Below the pieces are notes generated by a model. That model searched no databases, was not told the DNA's origin, and saw only the letters and a program-made list of their open reading frames with translations. The position numbers were made by a program, and so were the translations under genes. A stretch of 64,000 nucleotides of DNA, taken from positions 217,727-281,726 of the forward strand of contig NW_019775569.1 in assembly GCF_001039355.2 (NCBI RefSeq), in the 5' to 3' direction. The DNA comes from Lingula anatina (Eukaryota; Brachiopoda; Lingulata; Lingulida; Lingulidae). Shown here one piece after another: positions 11,401 to 22,300 of the stretch (within the stretch, counting starts at the first letter, position 1; every line of letters starts with the position of its first letter).

Positions 11401-13302
11401 TACTTAAAACCGCGGGAAAAGCAGACAACAACACTATATAACAATATTATAAGATTCATAAGATACATTCGTCTTTTTTGCTCAAAATGCATTTATATCT
11501 ACAATGTGTGCAATTCTGGGCTTTTCGTTATCAGACACACTGTAAAAAACTCGCAACTTACATCTGAGGGTTTCCCGCCATGTTATTTTGGTCGCGAATG
11601 AACGCGAGCATCCGCGTGACACCATCACGTCATTAGCAACGGATGCACTTGTCGACCGCGAAGAAAGCATCGAAAGCCCAAGTGACAAGCACAGATTTTA
11701 GTTTTACTACAATAACAGTCGTTTTAGTGGGAAAATGCAACAGAATATATTTCCAGGCGTTGTTTACAATGTATTTCTTGCGGAATTTTGAATCTCAAAG
11801 GAAGAGTTATTATTGCTTTAACATATGCACAAATGGGTTACAATGGGCAGCAATGCTGATCTAGAAATGATGCAGAGATCAAAATTACTTGTTCTCATAT
11901 TCAATATATTTATATTTTTGTGATGTAAACATGTTTACTTTTTAAAAATAATTCACTAAGTATGCTCTGTGTCTCACTATCTAAATTGCATACATTTTAA
12001 ACATCAAAATAACACGAAAATTACTTTGTATCAGTCATGTTTTCTTCTGTAATCTTCTTAGGCTGCACCCTCCTTTTGTCTCCTTGCATAAAGTGCAGAG
12101 ACTTTCTGATCCTCCTCAGCCTTCTACTACAGTAGCCCCTGTAACGCTGGTAATCTCCATGTCGTAACCCATGCTGCTGTTGAGCATCCTTTACAACTTG
12201 TAATACTACAAAAATAAAGAATTTCACAATTTTCTCCTTTTAGTAATGTCTACTGCCAACTTTACTTTAATCTTTCATTTTTATCACTGTGTAAAGTATC
12301 CAAACAAAATCTTCAATATCATTCTTTGAACTTAGTATGCCTGTGTCTCTTTGTGTAATCTCACACAGATGAACAGATTTGATAAAGTGCACCCCTGAAA
12401 AACATGCAGTTCTCTTCAGCATATCTGATAGCACAAAATCCATGCATTAGCACTCATAAAAATGGTTTCTGATATATACTGCATGGGCTAGTGCATGCCA
12501 GAAAAGGCCTCACAACTGTTACTTTACTCATGGCTCTGTCAATGGGATAACTGGTTAGTTTTACAAGAATGTACGAGTTGAGATGAGAGGTAAGATAAAG
12601 ATTTCAAAGCTCCCACATCACAGTAGATGTCAGGGGCGGATGGAGGCCGTCTTTTGGGTCTTCCTGAAGAGGGTCTAAATTTTTCAAGTTCACATTGACA
12701 GGAATCTAATTTTTCATGTTGGAAGACAGTCAAAAGTGGAGGATAGATCAAAAAGATAATTTGAAAGACTGTCAGAAAATATCTCTGGACCCGCCCATAC
12801 CATGGGTATATGTAAGATGGTCATCACTTTACAGTTTTTGAGGCATTCACTTTCAGTACATATCAGAAACTGTAAACAGGAGTGCTAATGCATGAGTGCC
12901 CTGCTATATATCTGAATGGGCTTGTTGTTTCTGGTAAAAACTTTCTAAAAAAGCATTAATTGAATATAAGTTTACACAAGCAGCCAAGCTTATTTATATG
13001 AATAGCAGAGGCATTGACTGAAGTCACCAAAAAACTGAATATGAAAGAAAAACAGACTTGTATACATGTGGGCATACTGCATAGCCAATAAATGTAGCTG
13101 CAACGCTGAATTGAGAAGTTCACATGTGGAATTCGAGTTGGTGTTGTTCTTGAATAAACAAGCCAAAATATGGGACATTATCAAGTACAAAAGTTAAAAT
13201 TTAGTCATTTTTACCTTCAACGGAGAAGCCGTGCTCTCCTGCAGTGCCTTCGGGTGTTTGTTCAACCACTCTGCCATCTGGCACGCTTTCTTCCGCAGCC
13301 AT
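6027..13302 (-). CDS. SRP68: Signal recognition particle subunit SRP68 (complete, 11 exons)
   Basis: SRP68 forms the SRP68/SRP72 heterodimer that binds 7S RNA in the cytosolic signal recognition particle, which targets ribosomes to the ER. Coding exons (minus): 13215-13302, 12025-12205, 10971-11166, 9637-9719, 8959-9154, 8426-8665, 7843-8067, 7361-7455, 6916-7057, 6526-6663, 6027-6263. All splice phases agree and total 606 codons plus stop; human SRP68 is about 627. Exon 1 starts [10 protein letters not shown]. Exon 2 carries the basic RNA-binding segment ([20 protein letters not shown], about residues 36-55). Later landmarks are [22 protein letters not shown] and WRGRTMPVK. The C-terminal SRP72-binding region has [20 protein letters not shown] and ends GWFSWGKK. 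A possible polyadenylation signal is tttatt (AATAAA on the minus strand) at 5447-5452. It is head to head with STUB1. The last five exons are duplicated at 1-3894. Identity is near certain; exon edges are inferred from splice consensus. Confidence 0.96.
10364..10575 (-). CDS. Candidate first exon of a nested gene in SRP68 intron 3
   Basis: An open frame starts at ATG 10575 ([16 protein letters not shown]) and ends at a good donor (CAC|gtgagt) after 10364, leaving codon phase 2. The 70 encoded residues have a very basic, nuclear-signal-like stretch followed by a short conserved-looking module, [20 protein letters not shown] have the impression that similar RW-x-LK-x-x-LGL modules occur at the N-termini of uncharacterised invertebrate and fish proteins; this is memory, not a search. 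A perfect E2F-type palindrome lies about 10 bp upstream. It cannot splice in frame to SRP68 exon 4, which needs phase 0, so it would belong to a separate nested transcript. I could not find its downstream exons; function unknown. Confidence 0.4.
10585..10596. promoter_or_regulatory. Palindromic E2F-like site TTTGGCGCCAAA
   Basis: The 12 bp TTTGGCGCCAAA is a perfect palindrome matching the E2F consensus. It sits 10 bp upstream of the candidate nested start codon at 10575, in a locally CpG-containing patch. Function is inferred from the motif alone. Confidence 0.4.
12631..12799. mobile_element. Possible small hAT-like MITE in SRP68 intron 1
   Basis: The left end CAGGGGCGGATGGAGG resembles typical hAT terminal repeats. 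About 150 bp on, the reverse complement of the right end reads TATGGGCGGGTCCAGA, matching at about 10-11 of 16 positions. No clear 8 bp target duplication is seen, so this is tentative. Confidence 0.3.
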
Positions 13303-13660
13303 TGCGACGTAAGCTTCTAATTAGAAATGCAATCGATAGATGGAGCATGCCCAAGACGAGGCACTTTACTGATAGTCATTTTCTGCACAAAAAATGCATA
13401 CATTACTATTTAGCAATTTCACTGATACCAGTTTTAATTAACAATATAACTTTACTGAGAACAAAAAATCCTATCTGAACGGTTCAAATATCATAGACGG
13501 TCGGTCTCTCTTAGAAGGGCGACATCTATTTTGCATACGTAAACAGATAAGTTTCTGGAAGTTGACAGGAATGTAAGAAGGCATGATCCTTCTCGGTGAT
13601 ACAAGGACTTTTGGTTTATTCTTTTCATAAAACTCACAGACTTTGAACTGAAAAACAATC
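13303..13660. promoter_or_regulatory. Bidirectional SRP68-STUB1 promoter region
   Basis: Only 358 bp separate the SRP68 start codon (13302, minus) from the STUB1 start codon (13661, plus), so both 5' UTRs and both core promoters must lie here. There is no canonical TATA box near either start. A short inverted repeat AGAAGG-n6-CCTTCT lies at 13576-13593; its spacing is not a standard heat-shock element. Confidence 0.75.
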
Positions 13661-14029
13661 ATGAGCGCCACAGATCTCAAAGAGCAGGGTAATCGATTGT
13701 TTGCAGTGCGCAAATTCAAGGATGCAGTGTCTTGCTACAGTAAAGCAATTGTAAGTCCCTTCGTTTGCTTCAAGTGTTCAATTATCTTTTTTGGAGTGTA
13801 GGAGTGGTCTTGTTCCTTATCTTTCTCCGGGAAGGTCTGGTTCAGACCCTGTGAACGAACGTACCAGTGTTTATGTGGCTTATAAGCTCGTGGGAAATCT
13901 GGGTTCTAAAAAATATTACTGTATAAATTCGTGGTTACGTTTGAAAAGAGTCAAATATTTATGCTGATTCTTATAAGTTATTCGAATATCTTTTTGGCTT
14001 CAAAATAACTATGTTGGTTCTCATATTTG

Positions 14030-14076
<47 letters not shown>

Positions 14077-16647
14077 TTTGTTTGTTTGTTTGTTTTTTTA
14101 TTTGTTAAGGATGTTATCTATGATTAATTTAAACTTTTCAGATGAAAAGTCCTCAGGTTCCAACATATCACACAAACAGGGCATTGTGTTACTTGAAGAT
14201 GAAGCAGTGGGAGTTAGCTATACAAGATTGCAAACAGGCTCTTGAACTGGATTACAATCTAGTTAAGGGACATTTCTTCCAAGGACAGGCTCTGTTAGAA
14301 CTCAAAGCTTTTGAAGAATCCATAGCTTGTCTGAAAAAAGGTCTGTATCTTCATAAATTAATTTTTAAAATCCATATTGAAAAATATCATGAAGATGTAG
14401 AGGTTAAGTTTAAATACTCTTGGTTCTCTAGCAAATGACCTGGCCAAAGAACAGAAGTTGAATTTTGGAGATGATATTGCCAGTGCTTTAAGAGCTGCAA
14501 AGAAAAGACGATGGAATGCTATTGAGGAGAAACGCATCCAACAGGAAATTGAGCTGCAATCTTATTTAAACAAACTCATCACTGATGAAAAGGAAAGGTG
14601 AGACAAATTAATATAGAATTAAAATTAACATTATCCATAGATTTACTGAAACAAATAAGCATACGATATCAGAAACTATTGTGTTGTATCTTTTAACTGA
14701 TATTTTTTCAAAGAATCATTTCTGTGGCTGGGAAAATATTTTGTACGTAAATTTTTGCTGTAATCACTAATTATTAATTGACATGTAAAGTCACAGTATG
14801 TCAAAATTTTTAAAAACTTTTTTTTATTTATTTATTTATTTATTTATTTATTTTGGGGGGAGGCATTGTCATCGTTAACACTTAAAGGAAAACCATATTA
14901 TCCCAAAACTTCCTTGAGTGCTTCACAGCACCATATTTAGATTAAGTTTTCATACCACCATTTTTTTTCTTGAGGGTATGTAGTTTTTGAATAATTGAAT
15001 TTCTTATTTTTAACTCATTGGGAATTCCGAGTTGTGGCTTTCAACTCCAATCGGCCTCAAGACTTTTGCCAGTTGCATTTTCTGGATGTTTATAGTAACA
15101 GTAGTGTATGATAAAAATTGATGGTGATTATGTTGTTAAGCATTATGCTATATTGCACAAGTTGACAAAAACCATATTTTGTGCACTGTCATCATTACTT
15201 TCTGCTTATTGTCTGTAAATATGACAGCTTTTTTCCCAAATGATACTCATTTTTAGACAAATCCAAGCAGTCCGAGAAGTAGCTGGTGACTTAGATTGTA
15301 CAGAAGAAGAAGAAAGCATAGAAACTGACCATGTAAGTATTTTTTTTTTTTTTTTTTTAGTTAATGGAAATGCTCATTCCATATAAATTTATATATACAT
15401 ATGTACTTTAGTGTGCTTGCAGGACAGAAGTGATTCCCCTACTGTTTAGTCTTAGCTTATGTTTTTGTGTATTGTGCATGATCAACATAGCAGTTGTGTA
15501 CTTGGCTGCAATAAATTCTCTCTATATAAAATTGAAAATTTGAACACTTTATTTTAATTTATTTGTCATCTGTACACTTTATGTGCAGTTATGAAAAGCT
15601 TTATGGTTTCATAGTTTTCTGATGACAAAGTTTTAAAAAATATTTATTTTAGCAAAAAAGGCGCAGTGAACTGAATGACCTTTTTGTACAGCTAGATGAA
15701 AGAAGAAAGGTAGGGCATCAATATAGGCTATTTACTAAAGACTGATTATTTTCATTATTATAATAATAACTATAATAGTAATTATTTCTGTAAATAATTG
15801 TAATGCTGAGAGTACACGGAAGTTTAGTCAATTAGTGACTGTCCTATGGTATTACATACATGTTAACCCATCTCCTTCTTCTTTGTCAGAAAAGAGATGT
15901 TCCAGATTACTTGTGTGGTCGCATCAGTTTTGAATTAATGCGAGATCCTGTGATAACTCCTAGTGGTATTACATATGATAAAAAAGATATTGAGGAGCAC
16001 TTACAGGTAAACTCTGGAAAAAAGTAGAAAGTTTTTTTATTTTAATATGGTCTGATGTTAACACTGGCTACTTGCCAAATGCCAGTAAAATTGAAGTAGA
16101 ACCAGTAAATTAATAAAATTTGTTCAATTACTGGCCAAATTGAATATTTCTGTTTTGGGCTAGTAGATTCTGGTGTCCTGTGGCACGGTAGTCTTAAAAG
16201 ATTTTGGTGCTAACTGGTTTTACCCCTCACCTTACTTCAGTTTAGTTGGTTTTATGTGCTGTGCTTTCTAAATGATTGCAGTTATATTCCGATTTTTATC
16301 GTAACTTCTGATTGCATCATTTCACAAGTCTTGTTTTTCTCAGAGCCTCTTATTCTTTCTCTTATTCACACTACATTACTATTTTCTCTTATTCACACTA
16401 TTTTTTGATAGATGATTCATTGCAATGTCCACCTTATAACTTCATTTTGTTTTTCATAGATCATACATACTTAAGGGAAAACATAATTACATGGGTACAT
16501 TATTTATTTTTTCTGTTTCAGAGAGTTGGTCATTTTGATCCAGTAACACGGACAGATCTTACACAGGACATGCTTATTCCAAATCTTGCAATGAAAGAAG
16601 TAATAGATCATTATTTAGAGACAAACCCTTGGGCTGAGGATTACTAA
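13661..16647 (+). CDS. STUB1: STUB1/CHIP: TPR and U-box E3 ubiquitin ligase, co-chaperone (complete, 7 exons)
   Basis: CHIP binds the C-terminal EEVD tails of Hsp70/Hsp90 through its TPR domain and ubiquitinates clients with its U-box, working in the cytosol as a dimer. Exons: 13661-13750, 14142-14340, 14432-14597, 15257-15332, 15653-15709, 15890-16006, 16522-16647. All phases match, giving 276 residues (human 303; the N-terminus is shorter). The TPR region (about 1-125) has LKEQGNRLF with the clamp Lys/Asn, then [19 protein letters not shown] and [13 protein letters not shown] charged helical hairpin follows ([14 protein letters not shown]). The U-box (about 199-270) has [20 protein letters not shown], the [13 protein letters not shown] segment and the usual ending EDY. 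Exon 2 begins with an in-frame ATG, but the exon 1 start completes the first TPR and is preferred. Several AATAAA motifs lie 3' (e.g. 17275, 18055). Confidence 0.96.
14029..14095. repeat. (TTTA)n/(TTTG)n microsatellite in STUB1 intron 1
   Basis: An almost pure TTTA tetranucleotide run passes into TTTG units. Similar TTTA tracts recur at 14822-14852, 33714-33734 and 34021-34066, so this is a common microsatellite in this genome. Confidence 0.9.
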
Positions 16648-19390
16648 AATAAATTCATTTTAATGTACAGAGGTTGCAGAGATGTGCTGCACCCTAGTGA
16701 CAGCAGTGGCTGTGATGGAATGTTACCTGTAGGGCATTGATAGCATATTGGCAATGTTCTACTGCAGTTGACATTTTACTGGTATACTTGAACAACACCA
16801 AAATATTTATCTCTTGCTATTAATGTACAGAGTCTTTGTTAGCCTTGAAATGTGGATTGTTTTACCCAGCATTTTGGTCATTGGTGACATAGTAATGTTT
16901 CTACAAATTCTAGACAATGTGATTATGTGCTTTGTTAGACGTGTTTTTATGTGAATAGTTGACATTTATTTGGAGAACACACTCATTCATTCTAGATGCT
17001 AAAGCCAAATTTCAGTGTTTGCTGGCATACTGCTTATTACTCAAATACTGACATGGTCTATCAAAAGCTAGCAGTCTTTAGAATGGGCATCATCTGGGAT
17101 TTTAATTAACTTTTGCATATTAGTCAATGTAAATTCAATCAAGTTTATAAAATCAAGGGGTCAGAAATAATGGCAAACTAGTTAGTTTGGTGCAGCAGTG
17201 AATAAAAGCTGGCAGAATTCAACCACTGATATTTTTTTGGTTGTTTTCTGCTAAATTACGGTGTACGTATTACACAATAAATTAGCCACATTTTGTGTTA
17301 CTTTTGTATTGCTTTCAAAGCGATAAGAAGACATTCCCAGTGCATTGTTTCACCCGCGTCATCTAAAAGTGAGTCCCACTTCGGATTCTCACACTTTTCT
17401 AATCTTTTATGATGTCATGCATGCACACTGCCACCACCCTCCTTTCAAGCGATCTCAAATTCTGTCCATAACAGTTATCCTTGTAATTAGGGCAAAAGAA
17501 TCTGTCTCTAACTGTCTTTGAAATTTGTTTTATTTTGACATGTCTGCATTTTTATGCTAACACTGATGTTAAGAAAAGTTCACTGGTCCTTTGAAAAGCA
17601 GTTCATTAGCCAACCCCAAACCATTTTTAATTATTCATCTACACATTTTGCTGAGACAGAAACATGCTTGTAAGAAATTGTAAGAAAGTACCATTCACCT
17701 GTGGTCTGTATATAACCTGAACATGTTTAAAAAATCTTGTATTACCAATCACTGTGTATTACAATTACTGTTTATGTAAATATATGTGCTTACAATTTAA
17801 AATGTTTATTTTTTATTTAGGTGACAGAAAGGAAAGAAATAAAACTCGAACTGAACAGCAGTTAATAATGAAAAAATAACTTGCTGAGTTCCTTTGAAAC
17901 AACGAGAACAAGCTTGATGTCCTAATTTCCCCACTAGAATAAGAACCCAAAACTCATCCCGTTTTACAAAAACCCTTGTTGCACCATTTGAGGATATGTA
18001 CATATAAGGCAAATATTAGTGAAAAGTAAACTGGATCATGATAATATTTTATTTAAATAAAGCCAATTGTCACTAGAGAAAGTTTGCATATCTTTTTCAT
18101 TATTTGTTTTATTGCAGTAGAATATTTTTCAATCTTGTATTGTTTTTAACAAGAAATATTGTTGAACTTCAAACTTTTTCACTCTGTATAGAATAGTGTG
18201 CCCCAGTAATTAACACAAAACATTAAAAAGGAAATTATGCTTCCAGGCTTTCTTTATAAACTGGAAGTTTATTGCCCTTTTCCAACCAGATAATGCATAA
18301 TGAAAATAAATATTCGCATTCATTATTGCACAATTCTACAAGTTTGAGAGTTAAACATTGAGACTTAACTTTTAGCACTTTGTCATCTAAAGATGGGCAT
18401 CTGTGAGCAAGTAAATGTAAGTCGCAATTTAAAAAGAAATTCTGAAGTAAATTTATATAGGATACCACAGTTATCAAGATTATCCCAAATTTAAGAATGT
18501 ATGGAAATTAAGAAAACAATCTGCTGTGAAGAAAAGTAAGTTTCTGACATGCTTGGAACCAAGAAAATGCCAGGTGTATATAAAAAGTATAGAAAAAGTA
18601 ACTAAAAGCTTTACATTATTGACAGTGTAATTAACCAACATCACTGAACCCTGATAACCTGACATATAACAATTGTTCAACAATTTACAACTGAATAAAT
18701 CAGATAATTGATATATAAAATATATACTGGCAATTTTACTAACTTAACATTTGAAAAGTCACATTAAATTTACACATACACAATGATTCTTATTGATATT
18801 ATGAAATAATAAGTTTTGTAAAGAATGGACAATCAATGCCATGAGTTTACTATCACTTTTCACCATTTCTAGGAATGATTTCAGGATATTAAGTTTGATT
18901 CCAACTTTGTACAAAAAATAAATTATTTTTTCCCCCTTTAATTCAAAGAGCCTTAGATAGCGCACTGGTTCACTTTCAGTTGCTGTCTAACAGTGGCCAA
19001 ATGTCAAAATTTATTTCATGTTTTAAATCTTAAGCCATTTCAATATTAGTCAACCACTATGAAGGTTTAGAAACACCGTGTACAGTCAGATTTTTTAACA
19101 AGATAACATCTGAATCATTTATGATCATCATCTTTGAGAAGAAGATTAATTGTACTATCATGACTTTGAGTAAGAAGTTTATTCAACTTTACTTGGAATC
19201 CTTCCCACAAAAAAAGTTAATGTCATATATGACAAGATGCAGATACTGAATTATAGCTCACAGAATGAGTCTTAATTAGTATTTCTAATAATCCAGTTTA
19301 TTTAAGCCATTTTGAGAGGCCAAGATAGGACTTGAAATAAGTGGTTGTTTTGAATAAGAAAAGGCCATTAAAGTAAAAATAACCCTTGTG
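16648..19390. other. Convergent 3' region between STUB1 and the TBC gene
   Basis: About 2.7 kb of AT-rich sequence lies between two stop codons that face each other. It holds the 3' UTRs of both genes. AATAAA motifs occur on the plus strand (about 17275, 18055) and reverse-strand equivalents (tttatt) at about 19178 and 19297. No exon-like open frame or RNA gene was recognised. Confidence 0.6.
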
Positions 19391-22300
19391 CTAGTGTACA
19401 TGTGCTGCTTTTACTTTGAAATGAACAGCGCCTTTGTTGGGTTCTGGAGTTGGCGGGTCCACCACTTGAAAACAGTCAATCACCGATTTTCTACAGTACT
19501 TCAGAAATAATGTCTCAGCCTTGCTCAGCATGGCATCTATATTCAATTTCATGGTTAGACTGTAACAAAATCCATACAAAAGGTTATACAATGCCATGCT
19601 ACTATACATATATTTCTATTTTCAAAAATTTAAACAAAAAAGATTGCTGCATCCAACATAATAAGTTGAAGTCACCTATTACTGTCCTATATTAAAGGCT
19701 TTATACCATAACTGGAAGATATACCTGGTGCAAATGTTACGAATTTTTTTTTTTAATGTAAGAATAGATACAGTAATGGCTTAATATTATTTTCAATGGG
19801 AAAAATTGTGAATTTTAGATACTGTATTTTATAAAGTCATAATTTATCAAAATTAGAACACTCCTGTTGAGTGGCAGCAACAAAATTGCATGCCATCCTA
19901 TACTTCTTTCTACACAAGAAAAGCACCACAAGTGCTATATAGAAACATAAAGTTTAATGATTCCAACATAAAGTATTTGAAATATTGATAATTTTTCCCT
20001 TTGAAAAGATTGAGTTACAACCCTATGTAATGTATGGCATAAATTATTCAAAACCCAACAACCCACCTGTTGATGAACTGAAAGATCTCCACACCATCTG
20101 TACACTTAAAGATTTTTTTTCTATTTTCAACCAATACTGCAACACACAGAAACAATTCAAATGTGTAGCTTGGGTTGTATGGGGACTCTTCTATCCTCAC
20201 TTTGCCACCTGACAATTTGAAGAAAAACATGGGTTTAACTCAAGTAATAAAAGGGCAATGACTTAATTAATTATTTTCAACTCTCAGGTCTTAACTATCT
20301 TGCTAACATTGACCTTAAAACATCACATTACAAATAAAATATATGTATTTCTTAATGTACAACAGTTGACGTATTTTCATAATGTCTCATTGTTTTGTTT
20401 GTACATTCCCACCTTGCTTCTCAAAATCTCTCCTTCTTTCACTATCTCTTGCTTTTTCTGCTTCCATTGAGGAGAGTTCTAAATGATGACTGCAGAGAAT
20501 CTCAAAGCACTTCAATGAGTCCTCGAAAGCAAACTCACGCTTAAACGACAACAACAACCATCTGAAAAAAGAAAAGACATCAAATAAGTGTTTTTGCACT
20601 GATTTGAACCTTAAAGAAAATCACATAAATTCTAACTGAACAAAATGAAAGATTAATATATTTTGAAGAGAAGTAATCATTTGTCCCAACGACAAATATT
20701 AAATATAACAATCAAATGTGCCGTTTTATAACAATAATGGAAAATATCTAACCTGTGGCAAAACATGAGATCTCCCATTTCACAGTGTGCCAGGTACTTG
20801 TGGAGAACAGGGTCCAGCTCTGTCAACAACTGCTGTACAAGAACTACAAAATACCAGAATTTGAAATATCAGCATCTATTAATCTATTAACATAATATCC
20901 CTATCTTGTTTTGATTTTTATACTGCTAAGGGCAGGCAAAAGGAGAAGAGGTAGGAAAAGGGAACCTCTGAAGCTGAATCATCTTAACAAGGTATTCATT
21001 CTCTAAAATATGTTACCATTACCAATAATTTCTGGAAAACACTACATTACAGGTTTAAAAAATGAATGTCCAATAAGGCAGGACTACTACAGTGTATCTA
21101 TGTTGAGAAAGTCGTTTTTACCAATTTTATCTAACATCCCATGTTCTGTGAATTCTTCTTGTACATTTTCCATGTACTTGGTAAAACACCAGTAAGCTTC
21201 AACCTGTCAAAATGTGATTAAGAGTCCAAAATCAAAGATGTAATACTGCTGTTTTTAACTTTTATGACTTGGAACAGTAAAAACTTACACTCCCATCTTA
21301 CCTTAATCAAAAGTGTTATGTGATAGCATAACTCTGTATAACACCTCTACTATCATAATAACTTTTTGTTTTTACTAGCCTACACATTTCTTTTTACTTC
21401 AAGTCATTAAAAAATTATTAATTGATCATGCATTTTTTTTATCATTTCTGTATGATATTCAAAAGTGAAGGGATAATTTCAATTATCATACCTTTCCTTC
21501 AAATTCTTTCTAAGGTTTTTAATCTCTATTTACTTTTTTAATCTCTACATGACTTTGCTGAGACACATGTGGTGAGACATTTTTAAAAATAAATCTGATC
21601 CATCATCATCATAATCATCATCATCATCATCATCATAATCATTATTATTCTTGTTATTATTCTAAGTTAAGGCTCACTTCAGAATCAAACACCACCAGGA
21701 ACCTGCTGACAATGTCATTCATGCCCTGAGCATAGCCAACGTGTGGGTTGAAGGCAGAGAACGTGACCAGTATATCTCTCAGCACTGTAAGGTTGGGATT
21801 GTCTCCACTGAAATCAGTCAACATTAATGTAATTGTGTTCATTTTTTCACTATATTTTTCTATCGGCTTGGAGTGCTTGTATGTTGGTAGTAGTGTGGTA
21901 CATGCTAACCTATGCATTTATTAGATAAAATTGAAATTTATTAGTAATCAAATTTGTCCAGATTTGTTCTGAATGAACTGCACAAGAGGCATTTCTGGCA
22001 TTAATCATTTTTACACTGCATATTGCTTTCTATTTTCCTATTATTCTAACTGGTTTATTGCAAATATTTCTATTCATTTATTGTATGGCCTGTAATTAGT
22101 TGATACAGTAGTAATTTTTTCACTCCCACATCTATTTCCACAATTACCTGAAATAGGGAATGTCTCTGTCTGTTCGAGGAACATCTTTATTGATTGTTCT
22201 CATTGCTTTTTTCAAGTCTTCTATGTGAAACTCATGTCTCCCTGCATAGACCTGTAAACAAAACAACAACAACAACAAAAAAATGCCAGCAATATAAGAC

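Noticed and set aside
13576-13593. AGAAGG-n6-CCTTCT as a heat-shock element in the STUB1 promoter
   Set aside because: Spacing does not fit contiguous nGAAn units; kept only as an inverted repeat.
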